Positions 23,287 to 31,993 of a stretch of 64,000 nucleotides of DNA are shown here, one piece after another. A model generated the notes under the pieces. It was given only the letters and a program-made list of their open reading frames with translations, was not told where the DNA came from and did no database searches. The stretch is taken from contig NZ_JAUIYO010000002.1 of assembly GCF_044891285.1 (NCBI RefSeq), positions 1 to 64,000 of the forward strand, given 5' to 3'. The DNA comes from Pseudobacillus lumedeiriae. GTDB taxonomy: Bacteria > Bacillota > Bacilli > Bacillales > Domibacillaceae. A program made the translations under genes and the position numbers. The first letter of the stretch is position 1. Each line of letters begins with the position of its first letter.

Positions 23287-24081
23287 TTGAATCAATTTAT
23301 ATCCCACAAAGAAGCGTTAAAGGAGTATGATAGTAAACAGTATCGTACACCTGATGGATACACAAGTGATATTGTTATTTTTACGATTAAGCAGGATGAG
23401 GGTGCACCATTCGACACCTCGCTTCAATTGCTGCTTATTAAGAGAGCTTTGAAGAACAGTGAAGGAAAGCCGAACATTGAAGGCGGCAAGTGGGCATTAC
23501 CGGGAGGATTTGTTGGACCGGATGAAACAGCACTTGAAGCGGCGATGAGAGAGTTAGAAGAGGAAACGGGTTTAAGCGGTATTCATTTAAAGCATTATGC
23601 GGTGTATGATAAGGACGGCCGTGACCCGCGGGGATGGCTGATTTCCAATGCTCATTATGCAGCGGTGCCGGAACATTTGTTAGCGGACAGAAGAGCAGGC
23701 GATGATGCAATGGATATTCAATTATTTAACATTCAAGAAGCGCTTGAGCTGGCGCTTGCTTTTGATCATAAACTCATTATTAAGGATGCATTAAAGAAAA
23801 TTCAGCTCGAAATGCTGCAAACAACACTTGCAAAAGAATTCCTTCCTGCCGAATTTACATTATCGGAACTTCGTCATATTGTTTTATGTGTATCGGGAGA
23901 GCTTGTAGAAGAAGTGGTAAAATCCGAGCCGTTTTTTTGGCGCAAAGCACCGAAACTCCCATTTCTAGAGAAAGTACTTGATGAAGATGGGAAACCTAAA
24001 ACAACACAGAGGAATTCTAAGTTTAAAACGACATTGTATCGATTCAATGAATATAGCCCCATTAAGAGCATTTATAAGTGA
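23287..24081 (+). CDS. Nudix hydrolase with C-terminal winged helix (NrtR-like)
   Basis: A 264-residue protein. Residues ~25-165 form a Nudix domain with an intact box, G-G-F-V-G-P-D-E-T-A then R-E-L-E-E-E-T-G-L, so hydrolysis of ADP-ribose or related substrates is likely. Residues ~185-260 (L-P-A-E-F-T-L-S-E-L then F-W-R-K and T-T-L-Y-R-F) match the winged helix of NrtR-type regulators of NAD metabolism. The start is TTG 23287, after GAGGTGA. It directly precedes pncB, supporting a role in NAD salvage as enzyme, sensor or both. No NrtR operator could be confirmed by eye. Confidence 0.8.
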   Translation: MNQFISHKEALKEYDSKQYRTPDGYTSDIVIFTIKQDEGAPFDTSLQLLLIKRALKNSEGKPNIEGGKWALPGGFVGPDETALEAAMRELEEETGLSGIHLKHYAVYDKDGRDPRGWLISNAHYAAVPEHLLADRRAGDDAMDIQLFNIQEALELALAFDHKLIIKDALKKIQLEMLQTTLAKEFLPAEFTLSELRHIVLCVSGELVEEVVKSEPFFWRKAPKLPFLEKVLDEDGKPKTTQRNSKFKTTLYRFNEYSPIKSIYK

Positions 24082-24173
24082 AAAACATCACATAAAAGAT
24101 GGACTAAATAGACCGCTGCGGCATTTTGAGATTGTTTAGCAGCAAGAGCGATTGAATTGTGGAGGGAACGAAC

Positions 24174-25643
24174 ATGGATAAACGTTTTGAAGTCGATGGA
24201 TTGGCTTTACATACAGATTTATATCAAATCAATATGGCTGAAACTTACTGGAAGGATGGCATTCACGGAAAGAAAGCTGTGTTTGAATTGTATTTTAGGA
24301 AGATTCCGTTTGGTAACGGGTATGCCATTTTTGCAGGGTTAGAAAGAATCATAGATTATTTAAAGAATTTCAAATTTTCAGCGAGTGATATTGACTATTT
24401 GCGTGATGAGTTAGGCTATGGAGAAGAATTCCTTGCTTATTTGAAAGAAATGACATTCACCGGCACAGTCAAAGCGATGCGCGAAGGAGAAATGGTGTTT
24501 GGAAACGAGCCAATCCTGAGAGTAGAAGCTCCGCTTGCTGAGGCGCAAATTATTGAAACGGCTTTGCTGAATATCGTTAATTATCAGACGTTGATCGCAA
24601 CGAAAGCTTCCCGGATTAAACAAGTGGTTGGTGAAGAAACAGCCATGGAATTTGGCAGCCGCCGGGCTCATGAACTTGATGCTGCTATTTGGGGAACGAG
24701 AGCCGCTTATATCGGCGGCTTTGACAGTACGAGCAACGTTAGAGCTGGAAAATTATTTGGCATCCCGGTTTCTGGCACACATGCCCATTCACTTGTTCAG
24801 ACGTATCGAGATGAATATACGGCATTTCACAAATATGCTGAGCGCCATAAAGACTGTGTGTTTTTAGTGGATACGTATGACACGTTAAAATCAGGTGTAC
24901 CAACGGCCATTAAAGTAGCACAAGAACTAGGGGACCGCATTAATTTTGTAGGGATTCGTTTAGATAGCGGCGATTTAGCTTATTTATCAAAAGAAGCAAG
25001 AAAAATGCTTGATGCTGCCGGTTTTCACCATACAAAAATTATTGCATCTAATGATTTAGACGAGTACACTATCATGAGCTTAAAAACAGAAGGAGCCAAA
25101 ATTGATGGCTGGGGAATTGGTACGAAGCTGATCACAGCTTTTGATCAGGCAGCTTTAGGGGCTGTATATAAGCTCGTTTCCATTGAAAATGAAGAAGGAA
25201 TCATGGAAGATACGATTAAAATTTCCGGAAACCCGGAAAAAGTGACAACCCCTGGTCTAAAGCGTCTATATCGAATTATTAACAAGCAAAATGGCAAGTC
25301 GGAAGGCGATTATTTAGCGATGGAATATGAAAATCCAGCGGAAGAAGAACGACTGAAAATGTTTCACCCGGTGCATACGTTCATCAGCAAGTTTGTAACG
25401 AACTTTGAAGTAAGAGAACTGCATGAATATATCTTTAAGGAAGGGCAGCTGGTGTACGTTCAGCCGGACATCAAGGAAATCCAAGCATTTGCCAAAGAAA
25501 ATCTACAGCTGCTGTGGGAAGAGAATAAGCGGTCGCTTAATCCTGAAGAATACCCTGTTGATTTAAGCCAGGCCTGCTGGGATAATAAAATGAAAAATAT
25601 CGCAGAAGTACGAAAAAAAGTGAAAATGACTGGCTATCAATGA
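24174..25643 (+). CDS. pncB: Nicotinate phosphoribosyltransferase
   Basis: A 489-residue enzyme converting nicotinate and PRPP to nicotinate mononucleotide, the first step of Preiss-Handler NAD salvage. Marks seen are L-H-T-D-L-Y-Q-I-N-M at the N-terminus, E-F-G-S-R-R-A-H and F-D-S-T-S-N-V in the middle, and V-G-I-R-L-D-S-G-D-L near residue 260. G-W-G-I-G-T-K-L follows later. The length suits the Gram-positive PncB group. ATG 24174 follows GGAGGGAA; the upstream ATG at 24159 overlaps that site. It follows a Nudix/winged-helix gene. Confidence 0.93.
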   Translation: MDKRFEVDGLALHTDLYQINMAETYWKDGIHGKKAVFELYFRKIPFGNGYAIFAGLERIIDYLKNFKFSASDIDYLRDELGYGEEFLAYLKEMTFTGTVKAMREGEMVFGNEPILRVEAPLAEAQIIETALLNIVNYQTLIATKASRIKQVVGEETAMEFGSRRAHELDAAIWGTRAAYIGGFDSTSNVRAGKLFGIPVSGTHAHSLVQTYRDEYTAFHKYAERHKDCVFLVDTYDTLKSGVPTAIKVAQELGDRINFVGIRLDSGDLAYLSKEARKMLDAAGFHHTKIIASNDLDEYTIMSLKTEGAKIDGWGIGTKLITAFDQAALGAVYKLVSIENEEGIMEDTIKISGNPEKVTTPGLKRLYRIINKQNGKSEGDYLAMEYENPAEEERLKMFHPVHTFISKFVTNFEVRELHEYIFKEGQLVYVQPDIKEIQAFAKENLQLLWEENKRSLNPEEYPVDLSQACWDNKMKNIAEVRKKVKMTGYQ

Positions 25644-25661
25644 ATGAAAACTAGACAAGAA

Positions 25662-25706
25662 AGGTTAACTCAAAACCAAGAAGGAGTTGAGTTAACCTCT
25701 TTTTTT
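25662..25706 (+). terminator. Terminator after pncB
   Basis: AGGTTAACTCAA / TTGAGTTAACCT stem with a 13-nt loop followed by TTTTTTT. Confidence 0.9.
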
Positions 25707-25710
25707 AAAG

Positions 25711-25784
25711 TTGTGTTAATCGTTATTATTGATTTTGCCCTTTGTCGATTGGAGTGGAAATCAGCAGGGGAGTTTAACATAGCC
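25711..25784 (+). repeat. Dispersed intergenic repeat, copy 2 (short form)
   Basis: Begins TTGTGTTAATCGTTATTATT, contains CTTTGTCGATTGGAGTGGAA and ends TTTAACATAGCC. It closely parallels the short copy at 62570-62646 and lacks the GC-rich centre of the long copies. Confidence 0.7.
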
Positions 25785-25884
25785 TTTTAAATAGGAGAAA
25801 ACAATGTCAAATTTACAATTTTGATATAAAATAAAAATGAATGGAAATTTTTAAGTGTACGACTTAGTTAAGGGAGCGGAAAAC

Positions 25885-27078
25885 ATGAAAGAAAAGTTCA
25901 AAAATATTGAAACAGCAGTGATTCATGCGGGCTACGATGCAAAAGAACATTTAGGCAGTCTCACCACTCCTATTTTTCAAACATCTACTTTTTCATTTGA
26001 CAGCGCTGAGCAAGGAGAGAGGCGCTTTGCTGGGGAAGAAGACGGCTATATTTACTCAAGAATCGGAAATCCGACGGTGCGGGCATTAGAAGAAAGAATT
26101 GCTGAGCTTGAAGGGGCAGAAGCAGGGCTTGCTTTCGGTTCGGGAATGGCAGCTGTTTCCGCCATCTTAATCGCCTTAACAAAGAGCGGCGATCACATTT
26201 TATGTTCACAAGGAATTTATGGATGTACGTTCGGCCTGCTGGAATTAATGGCCGAAAAGTATCAAATTACCCATGATTTTTGCGCGATGGAAACAGAAGC
26301 GCAGATTGAGGCGCAAATTCGTCCTGAAACGACTTGTATTTATGTAGAAACACCAATCAACCCGACGATGAAATTAATTGACCTAGAGCTAGTAGCGAAG
26401 ACGGCAAAGAAACACGGTATCCCGGTCGTCGTGGATAACACATTCTCTTCTCCTTACTTGCAGCAGCCGTTGAAATCCGGCTGTGATATTGTTTTGCATA
26501 GCGCCACGAAATACATTGGCGGTCATGGAGATGTGATTGCCGGCCTTGCAGCAGGAACGAAAGAAATGATGAATACAATTGCCAAAACGACGTTAAAAGA
26601 TGTGGGCGGTGTGCTCTCCCCGTTCGATGCGTGGCTTTTGTTAAGAGGATTGAAAACTTTACATGTCCGCTTAGATCGTCATTGCGAGAATGCGGCCTAT
26701 ATTGTCGAACAATTGAAAAAGCATCCAGCCGTGAAGAACGTATTCTATCCAGGTGATGAGGCAAGTCATGATTATAAAATTATGCAAAAGCAAATGAGAA
26801 AGGGCGGCGGCTTAATCTCATTTGAAATTAACGGCAGCAAAAAACAGGCACAAAAACTGCTTAATGATTTATCATTTATCAACATAGCGGTAAGTCTCGG
26901 CGATGCCGAAACACTGATTCAGCATCCGGCAACGATGACACATTCAGGAATCCCTGAAGAAATGAGAAATCAAATGGGGATATCCGATGAGCTTATCCGT
27001 CTATCCATCGGCCTCGAAGCTAAAGAAGACATCTGGGAAGATCTAAAACAAGCACTCGATCAACTAAGAAAAGCGTAA
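25885..27078 (+). CDS. mdeA: Methionine gamma-lyase (trans-sulfuration PLP enzyme)
   Basis: A 397-residue Cys/Met metabolism PLP enzyme. Y-S-R-I-G-N-P-T binds PLP phosphate, and S-A-T-K-Y-I-G-G-H carries the Schiff-base lysine. Y-G-C-T-F contains the cysteine at the position diagnostic of methionine gamma-lyase rather than cystathionine lyases. It cleaves methionine to methanethiol, ammonia and 2-oxobutyrate. ATG 25885 follows AAGGGAGCGG; the longer frame from 25855 lacks a ribosome binding site. It is monocistronic. Distinct from metI and metC at 56-58 kb. The family is certain; the exact reaction is probable. Confidence 0.82.
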   Translation: MKEKFKNIETAVIHAGYDAKEHLGSLTTPIFQTSTFSFDSAEQGERRFAGEEDGYIYSRIGNPTVRALEERIAELEGAEAGLAFGSGMAAVSAILIALTKSGDHILCSQGIYGCTFGLLELMAEKYQITHDFCAMETEAQIEAQIRPETTCIYVETPINPTMKLIDLELVAKTAKKHGIPVVVDNTFSSPYLQQPLKSGCDIVLHSATKYIGGHGDVIAGLAAGTKEMMNTIAKTTLKDVGGVLSPFDAWLLLRGLKTLHVRLDRHCENAAYIVEQLKKHPAVKNVFYPGDEASHDYKIMQKQMRKGGGLISFEINGSKKQAQKLLNDLSFINIAVSLGDAETLIQHPATMTHSGIPEEMRNQMGISDELIRLSIGLEAKEDIWEDLKQALDQLRKA

Positions 27079-27091
27079 GCGCCTTCTTAGC

Positions 27092-27172
27092 CCCGGCCAG
27101 TATAAGCCGAACTGATGAAATGGCACTTTTCAGCCATGCAATCAGTGCATCTTATAACCTCGAGGGGCCGGG
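27092..27172. repeat. Long bulged hairpin downstream of methionine gamma-lyase
   Basis: Four collinear stems around one apex: CCCGGCC/GGCCGGG, TATAAG/CTTATA, ACTGAT/ATCAGT and ATGGC/GCCAT, with internal bulges. No T-tract follows; a normal terminator lies 22 bp further on. The design is like the hairpin at 4028-4121, but the sequence differs. Confidence 0.65.
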
Positions 27173-27193
27173 CACTGAAGTTAGTCCAATGAA

Positions 27194-27236
27194 AGCCTCA
27201 TTCCTGCTATGCAGCTGCAGGGATGAGGCTTTTTGA
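27194..27236 (+). terminator. Terminator after methionine gamma-lyase
   Basis: AGCCTCATTCCTGC / GCAGGGATGAGGCT followed by TTTTTGA. Confidence 0.85.
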
Positions 27237-27362
27237 TATGGACTAACTAATTTTAATTTTAGTTGTTTTGGGTTCAGTATATTTCCCCTATAGAAGGAGA
27301 CAGTAATCACAAGAAATACCTTCCTGTGTTAGGTATTTTATTTTAAGCAATGGAGGATCGTT

Positions 27363-28589
27363 ATGAAGGAAAAAAAGTGGGATCTTTTTGCACTAGCATC
27401 GATACCGTTAGCCATGACACTAGGGAATTCCGCCCTTATCCCCGTCTTGCCGGTTATGGAAAAGAAGCTGGGTATTTCCGCGTTTCAAGCCAGTTTAATT
27501 ATTACTGTTTACTCAGTAATTGCCATTGTACTTATTCCACTAGCGGGGTATTTATCTGACAGGATCGGCAGAAAGAAAGTTATGATACCTAGTTTAATTC
27601 TAGCTGCGGCAGGCGGAGTTATTTCCGCATGGGCCGCCTGGAAATTGGAAGATCCATATGTAATGATTCTAGTTGGCAGGTTTCTGCAGGGAGCCGGTGC
27701 CGCTGGTGCCTTTCCTGTTGTTTTACCGACGGTCGGCGATATGTTTAAGGAAGAAAAAGAAATGAGCAAAGGATTAGGGATTATTGAAACAGCTAATACG
27801 TTCGGGAAAGTGTTAAGCCCTATTTTGGGGGCTGCGCTGGCAGTGGTGATCTGGTATCTTCCGTTTGTTTCTATTCCTATACTTTCTCTCCTCTCACTTG
27901 TTCTCATTATGAAATTTGTAAGGACACCCGAAAATAGCGGAGAAAAGCAAAAAAAGAGCTTTCGGCAATTTATTGATGGTATGAAAGATACTTTTAAACA
28001 CAATGGACGCTGGCTGGTGGCTGTATTTGTTATCGGCTGTGTGAATATGTTTATTTTGTTTAGTTTTTTATTTCATTTATCGACACTCCTTGAAAGTGAA
28101 TATGACATTACGGGTATTATGAAAGGGTTCATTTTGGCGATCCCTTTGCTGTTCCTTTGTTTGGCTTCTTACATGTGCGGCAAGAAAATTGGCGGTAACA
28201 AAACCACCATGCGCTCCATTATATTATTTAGCAACGGAGGTGGAGCCATAGCACTTGCTTTTATAAATCAGGAGATAGGACTAGTTTTCATGATTATGCT
28301 GCTGACAGCAGCTAGTATTGGAATCGGTCTTTCCTTGCCTTGTTTGGACGCGCTAATTACAGATGGCATTTCAAAAGAAGAAAGAGGAACGATTACCTCT
28401 TTTTATAGCAGCATGCGTTTTTTAGGAGTAGCAGCAGGCCCGCCTCTCACAGCAGTGTTACTAAAAAGTATTCCTGGGTTTTTATATTTCGTGTTTGCGG
28501 TTTTAAGCTTGTTTGCCGCTCTTTATACACTGTGGGCTATAAAACCGGATAAGAAGCAAAAAGCAAAAAGAATATTGGCAGGGATATAA
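27363..28589 (+). CDS. MFS transporter, probable drug exporter (DHA1)
   Basis: A 408-residue 12-helix major facilitator protein. Motif A is G-Y-L-S-D-R-I-G-R-K-K in the loop between helices 2 and 3. The helix-4 arginine lies in V-G-R-F-L-Q-G-A-G, and a motif-C-like G-K-V-L-S-P-I-L-G lies in helix 5, which marks proton-driven antiporters. Residues 1-30 have the usual N-x-A-L-I-P-V-L-P of DHA1 exporters. ATG 27363 follows GGAGGATC. The substrate is unknown; similar proteins export drugs or metabolites. No regulator is adjacent. Confidence 0.85.
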   Translation: MKEKKWDLFALASIPLAMTLGNSALIPVLPVMEKKLGISAFQASLIITVYSVIAIVLIPLAGYLSDRIGRKKVMIPSLILAAAGGVISAWAAWKLEDPYVMILVGRFLQGAGAAGAFPVVLPTVGDMFKEEKEMSKGLGIIETANTFGKVLSPILGAALAVVIWYLPFVSIPILSLLSLVLIMKFVRTPENSGEKQKKSFRQFIDGMKDTFKHNGRWLVAVFVIGCVNMFILFSFLFHLSTLLESEYDITGIMKGFILAIPLLFLCLASYMCGKKIGGNKTTMRSIILFSNGGGAIALAFINQEIGLVFMIMLLTAASIGIGLSLPCLDALITDGISKEERGTITSFYSSMRFLGVAAGPPLTAVLLKSIPGFLYFVFAVLSLFAALYTLWAIKPDKKQKAKRILAGI

Positions 28590-28730
28590 GGATGGTTTAG
28601 AAGCCTAGCATTGACTCAAAAGGGCCAGGTCTTACTCCTCGTATAATATATTAGATGGCTGTTACTCATTTCACCAGCCATTGTATTGTTATTATGAGGG
28701 CGGCCCCTTTGGTCTTAGGCTTTTTTGTGA

Positions 28731-30284
28731 TCAGAAGGTCGGTATGATGACCTTGTTTCTGCCCGTTTGTTTTGCTTGGTAGAGGCACTGGTCAGCTAAG
28801 TTAATTAGTTCAGCAGGAGTAGACGCATCATTAGGAAAGGCAGCTGCTCCCGCTGAAATGGTAATGACTTCACTAGTTGGACTGATCGTTTGTTCTAAGT
28901 GAATCCGCAGTTCTTCCGCTGCATGTTCGGCTAATGAAGTGTCCGCTTCTGGAAGGATGATTAGAAATTCTTCTCCTCCATAACGGCAGCAGATGTCTCC
29001 TTCTCGGACTGTTTCTTTCATGAGTCTGGCAAGGAAAATAAGCACTTCATCGCCAACCCCGTGTCCGTATGTGTCATTTATTTTCTTGAAGTAATCAATA
29101 TCTAAAAGGATGACAGCAAAAGGACGCTTTCCCTCTGCTAGTGTAGCAAGATGTTCACTCATTGCTCTCCGATTGCGTAGTCCGGTGAGAGGATCAGTGG
29201 ATGATTGCTGCTGAAAATCGCTTACTTTTTCGTGAAGAATGCGAAAACTGCTCAGTAGTGCCTTTTTCAACTGAATGGCTTCATAATACCAGGCATGAAT
29301 GTTTGCAATATCTTGTTTCTGATCATGCTGGGAGCTATGTTCGGCTAATGAAGCAAGTTGCTGCAAAGGCTGGATAATCTTTGTTAGGAGAAGTGAGATA
29401 ATGATTAATGATATAAGAATGAGCGGCAAGGCAGTTATGATCATGCTCTTTATCATGGCATTTGAAGGAGCGAGAGCCATGGCAGAGGGGCGCTGCGAAA
29501 CCACCCCCCATTCAGCTGTAGGAATCGCTGCAAACCCTGCCAGCATATCTTTTCCCTGCGTGTTAATTACTCGCTGGGCTCCGTTTTTTCCTTTCATCAG
29601 CTTTTGAACGACAGGATTTGTAGAACCATCATCATTAATACGGTCAGGGGATTGATGATAAATAATCCTCCCATCACCATCTACAACGTATACATAAGAT
29701 CCATCATCATAAAAATGTTCACCCAGCAATTCATTTAAAATGCTTTTTTCTTTCAAATAAATCGTTCCGCCTACAAAACCAAGATAATCCCCTTTTTGGT
29801 CAAAGATGGGATGTGAAATGAAAATAACGAGCCGCCCAGTGATTGATATGAAAGGTTTAGAAATGAGCGGTTTTTTTTCATTCAATGCTTGAAGTGCTGC
29901 CGGGGAATTTAATTTTTTGTTTTTAATTTCTAAACTCTCAGGTGAAACAGCTATCACAGTACCGGTTTGATCAGCGACAGCGACAGAATTAAACATATTC
30001 GATTGGTATTTTAACTGATTGACTTCAGTTAAAAGGGCTTCTTCATTTCTCTTCATAGAAGGAGCGAGGATTTCAGAACTGATTTTTAATGTCTGCAAAG
30101 TGAATGTTAAATAATCATCTGTCGTATTGGCCAGTTTCTCCGCATATACGCGATTTGTTTCCAATGTATTTTCGATTAGTGTTTCTCTTTCCAACTGATA
30201 ACCGGCATATAAACTGCTGAAAAGTGTGAGCAATACGGAAAAGAGGACAACTAATAAGATTAAATATTTTAAAGATATTTTCAT
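28731..30284 (-). CDS. Membrane diguanylate cyclase with extracellular dCACHE sensor
   Basis: A 517-residue sensor. A transmembrane helix lies near residues 8-28 and a dCACHE periplasmic-type sensor covers ~35-270. A second helix at ~280-305 leads to a HAMP-like stretch and a C-terminal GGDEF domain (~355-515). The active site is G-G-E-E-F (residues 436-440), so cyclase activity is expected. R-E-G-D five residues upstream is an RxxD inhibitory site for product feedback. D-P-L-T-G-L-R-N-R-R opens the domain. ATG 30284 follows AAGGAAG. It synthesises cyclic di-GMP in response to an unknown external ligand; no adjacent partner. Confidence 0.9.
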   Translation of the reverse strand: MKISLKYLILLVVLFSVLLTLFSSLYAGYQLERETLIENTLETNRVYAEKLANTTDDYLTFTLQTLKISSEILAPSMKRNEEALLTEVNQLKYQSNMFNSVAVADQTGTVIAVSPESLEIKNKKLNSPAALQALNEKKPLISKPFISITGRLVIFISHPIFDQKGDYLGFVGGTIYLKEKSILNELLGEHFYDDGSYVYVVDGDGRIIYHQSPDRINDDGSTNPVVQKLMKGKNGAQRVINTQGKDMLAGFAAIPTAEWGVVSQRPSAMALAPSNAMIKSMIITALPLILISLIIISLLLTKIIQPLQQLASLAEHSSQHDQKQDIANIHAWYYEAIQLKKALLSSFRILHEKVSDFQQQSSTDPLTGLRNRRAMSEHLATLAEGKRPFAVILLDIDYFKKINDTYGHGVGDEVLIFLARLMKETVREGDICCRYGGEEFLIILPEADTSLAEHAAEELRIHLEQTISPTSEVITISAGAAAFPNDASTPAELINLADQCLYQAKQTGRNKVIIPTF

Positions 30285-30502
30285 AGAATTACTTCCTTCT
30301 TTCATTCATGAGAAAAAGGTTATATCGTTTTATCCTCAAAGTAAGATAATAATAGAATTTCTTAATTTTGCCAAGAGATACTAATGATGTATATGTGGAT
30401 ATTACAAATTGCCTTATGACTGAGACCTCTTACTTTCCTTTATATCGCTCGTCCGGTATGATAGACACTGACAACATTTTATGTAAAAAAGGAGAGGTTT
30501 TT

Positions 30503-30940
30503 ATGGCGAAAAAAGGAACGATTGTAATGGAGAATGGAGAAGCAATTGAGTTTGAATTATATCCTAACGAAGCGCCAAATACAGTGGCGAACTTTGAAAA
30601 GTTAGCGAATGAAGGTTTTTATAACGGCGTTATATTCCATCGCGTCATTCCAGGCTTTGTGAGCCAAGGAGGAGATCCGACTGGCACAGGAATGGGAGGA
30701 AGCGGAACGACGATTAAATGTGAAACAGAAGGAAACCCGCATAAGCACGAAGCAGGCAGCTTGTCTATGGCTCATGCTGGCAAGGATACCGGCAGCAGTC
30801 AGTTCTTTATTGTTCACGAGCCGCAGCCGCATTTGAACGGAGTACATACTGTTTTCGGAAAAGTAACTTCTGGTCTGGAAGCTGTTCGTGCAATGAAAAA
30901 TGGCGACGTGATGGAGCGCGTTACAGTAGTTGACGAATAA
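30503..30940 (+). CDS. ppiB: Peptidyl-prolyl cis-trans isomerase, cyclophilin type
   Basis: A 145-residue cytoplasmic cyclophilin that isomerises Xaa-Pro bonds. F-H-R-V-I-P-G-F-V (catalytic Arg in F-H-R), Q-G-G-D-P-T-G-T-G, S-S-Q-F-F-I and H-L-N-G-V-H-T-V-F-G-K-V are all present. The length matches B. subtilis PpiB (143). ATG 30503 follows AAAGGAGAGG; the longer upstream frame is not preceded by a ribosome binding site and is not conserved sequence. Monocistronic, with a terminator downstream. Confidence 0.95.
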   Translation: MAKKGTIVMENGEAIEFELYPNEAPNTVANFEKLANEGFYNGVIFHRVIPGFVSQGGDPTGTGMGGSGTTIKCETEGNPHKHEAGSLSMAHAGKDTGSSQFFIVHEPQPHLNGVHTVFGKVTSGLEAVRAMKNGDVMERVTVVDE

Positions 30941-30954
30941 ATATAAATGAAGAA

Positions 30955-30987
30955 GGGGGGAGTATACGTACTCCTCTCTTTTTTCTT
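30955..30987 (+). terminator. Terminator after ppiB
   Basis: GGGGGGAGTA-TACG-TACTCCTCTC followed by TTTTTTC. Confidence 0.85.
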
Positions 30988-30989
30988 AA

Positions 30990-31078
30990 GGGCTATGTGA
31001 ATGACTTGTCTCTTTGATGATTAGAGCGGAGGGCGCGAGACTCTCGCGGAAATCAACAAGGGGGCTAACAAAGACTTC
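30990..31078 (+). repeat. Dispersed intergenic repeat, copy 3
   Basis: Begins GGGCTATGTGAATGA and contains GATTAGAGCGGAGGGCGCGA then GACTCTCGCGGAAATCAACA. It ends GGGGCTAACAAAGAC. It is an intermediate-length form with part of the GC-rich centre. Confidence 0.75.
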
Positions 31079-31095
31079 TCAAAAGAGGTGTAATA

Positions 31096-31824
31096 ATGAA
31101 AATTAGTGTATGGTCAGATTTTGTTTGTCCGTTCTGTTATATCGGCAAGCGTCGATTAGAAGAAGCGCTGAACATGTTTCCTCACAAAGATGGAGTAACG
31201 ATTCAGTTTAAAAGCTTTGAGCTGGCTCCGGATGCTGCAAAGAAAACGGACAAAAGTATTCATGAAGCGCTTGCTGCAAAATATGGGATGAGCATTGCAC
31301 AGGCAAAAGCAATGAATCAAAATGTTGGTGAACAGGCGGCATTAGCCGGCTTAACATTTAATTTTGATGAGATGAAGCCGGCAAACACGCTAGATGCCCA
31401 TCGTCTTGCGAAACTTGCGGAGGAAAAAGGCAAAGAAGCGGAAGTAACAGAACGGCTGCTGCAAGCGTATTTTACTGATTCTCTGCTCATAAGTGATCAT
31501 CTTGTGCTGGCTGAAATCGCCGGGAAGGCCGGATTAAATAAAGAAGAAGTGATTTCATTTTTGGCAACTGACCGTTTGACTGAAGAAGTGCGGATAGATG
31601 AAGAAGAGGCTCGCAGGATTGGTGTACAAGGTGTTCCGTTTTTTGTATTTAATGATAAGTATGCTATTTCTGGAGCACAGCCGGTTGAAGCATTTACTGC
31701 TGCTTTGCAAAAAGTATGGGAAGAAGAAAACGAGAAACCGGTGCTGCAAGACCTATCTGGGGATGGTGCCCCTGACACGGTTTGCACAGATGAAGGCTGT
31801 GATGTACCAGGTGACCGAACTTAA
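31096..31824 (+). CDS. DsbA family oxidoreductase (FrnE-like)
   Basis: A 242-residue cytoplasmic thioredoxin-fold protein of the DsbA/FrnE group. The redox motif C-P-F-C lies at residues 10-13 (D-F-V-C-P-F-C-Y-I-G). The cis-proline loop is G-V-Q-G-V-P-F-F-V-F near residue 180, and an inserted helical domain lies between. A C-terminal C-x4-C (C-T-D-E-G-C) adds a second cysteine pair. AAAGAGGTG precedes the ATG. A role in disulfide exchange or redox stress is inferred; the natural substrate is unknown. Confidence 0.85.
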   Translation: MKISVWSDFVCPFCYIGKRRLEEALNMFPHKDGVTIQFKSFELAPDAAKKTDKSIHEALAAKYGMSIAQAKAMNQNVGEQAALAGLTFNFDEMKPANTLDAHRLAKLAEEKGKEAEVTERLLQAYFTDSLLISDHLVLAEIAGKAGLNKEEVISFLATDRLTEEVRIDEEEARRIGVQGVPFFVFNDKYAISGAQPVEAFTAALQKVWEEENEKPVLQDLSGDGAPDTVCTDEGCDVPGDRT

Positions 31825-31853
31825 CTGTTATTAAATCGACAATATTATTTAAC

Positions 31854-31911
31854 AGACACAAGTAAAAACAGCTTCCTCCTGCGTCAGAGGAAGCTGTTTT
31901 TACTTGTGTCT
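31854..31911. terminator. Perfect 25-bp stem-loop
   Basis: Two 25-nt arms (31854-31878 and 31887-31911) are exact reverse complements around the 8-nt loop CTGCGTCA. The stem includes AAAAACAGCTTCC / GGAAGCTGTTTTT. Terminator-like T-runs lie inside the 3' arm. It is the longest perfect stem in the window. Confidence 0.8.
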
Positions 31912-31993
31912 TCATACAGGAATCAAGAAACCGGTTTTTCTTTCATATACTACTACATAAACAGAATAATAACCAAATGGGGAGGAATGAAAC

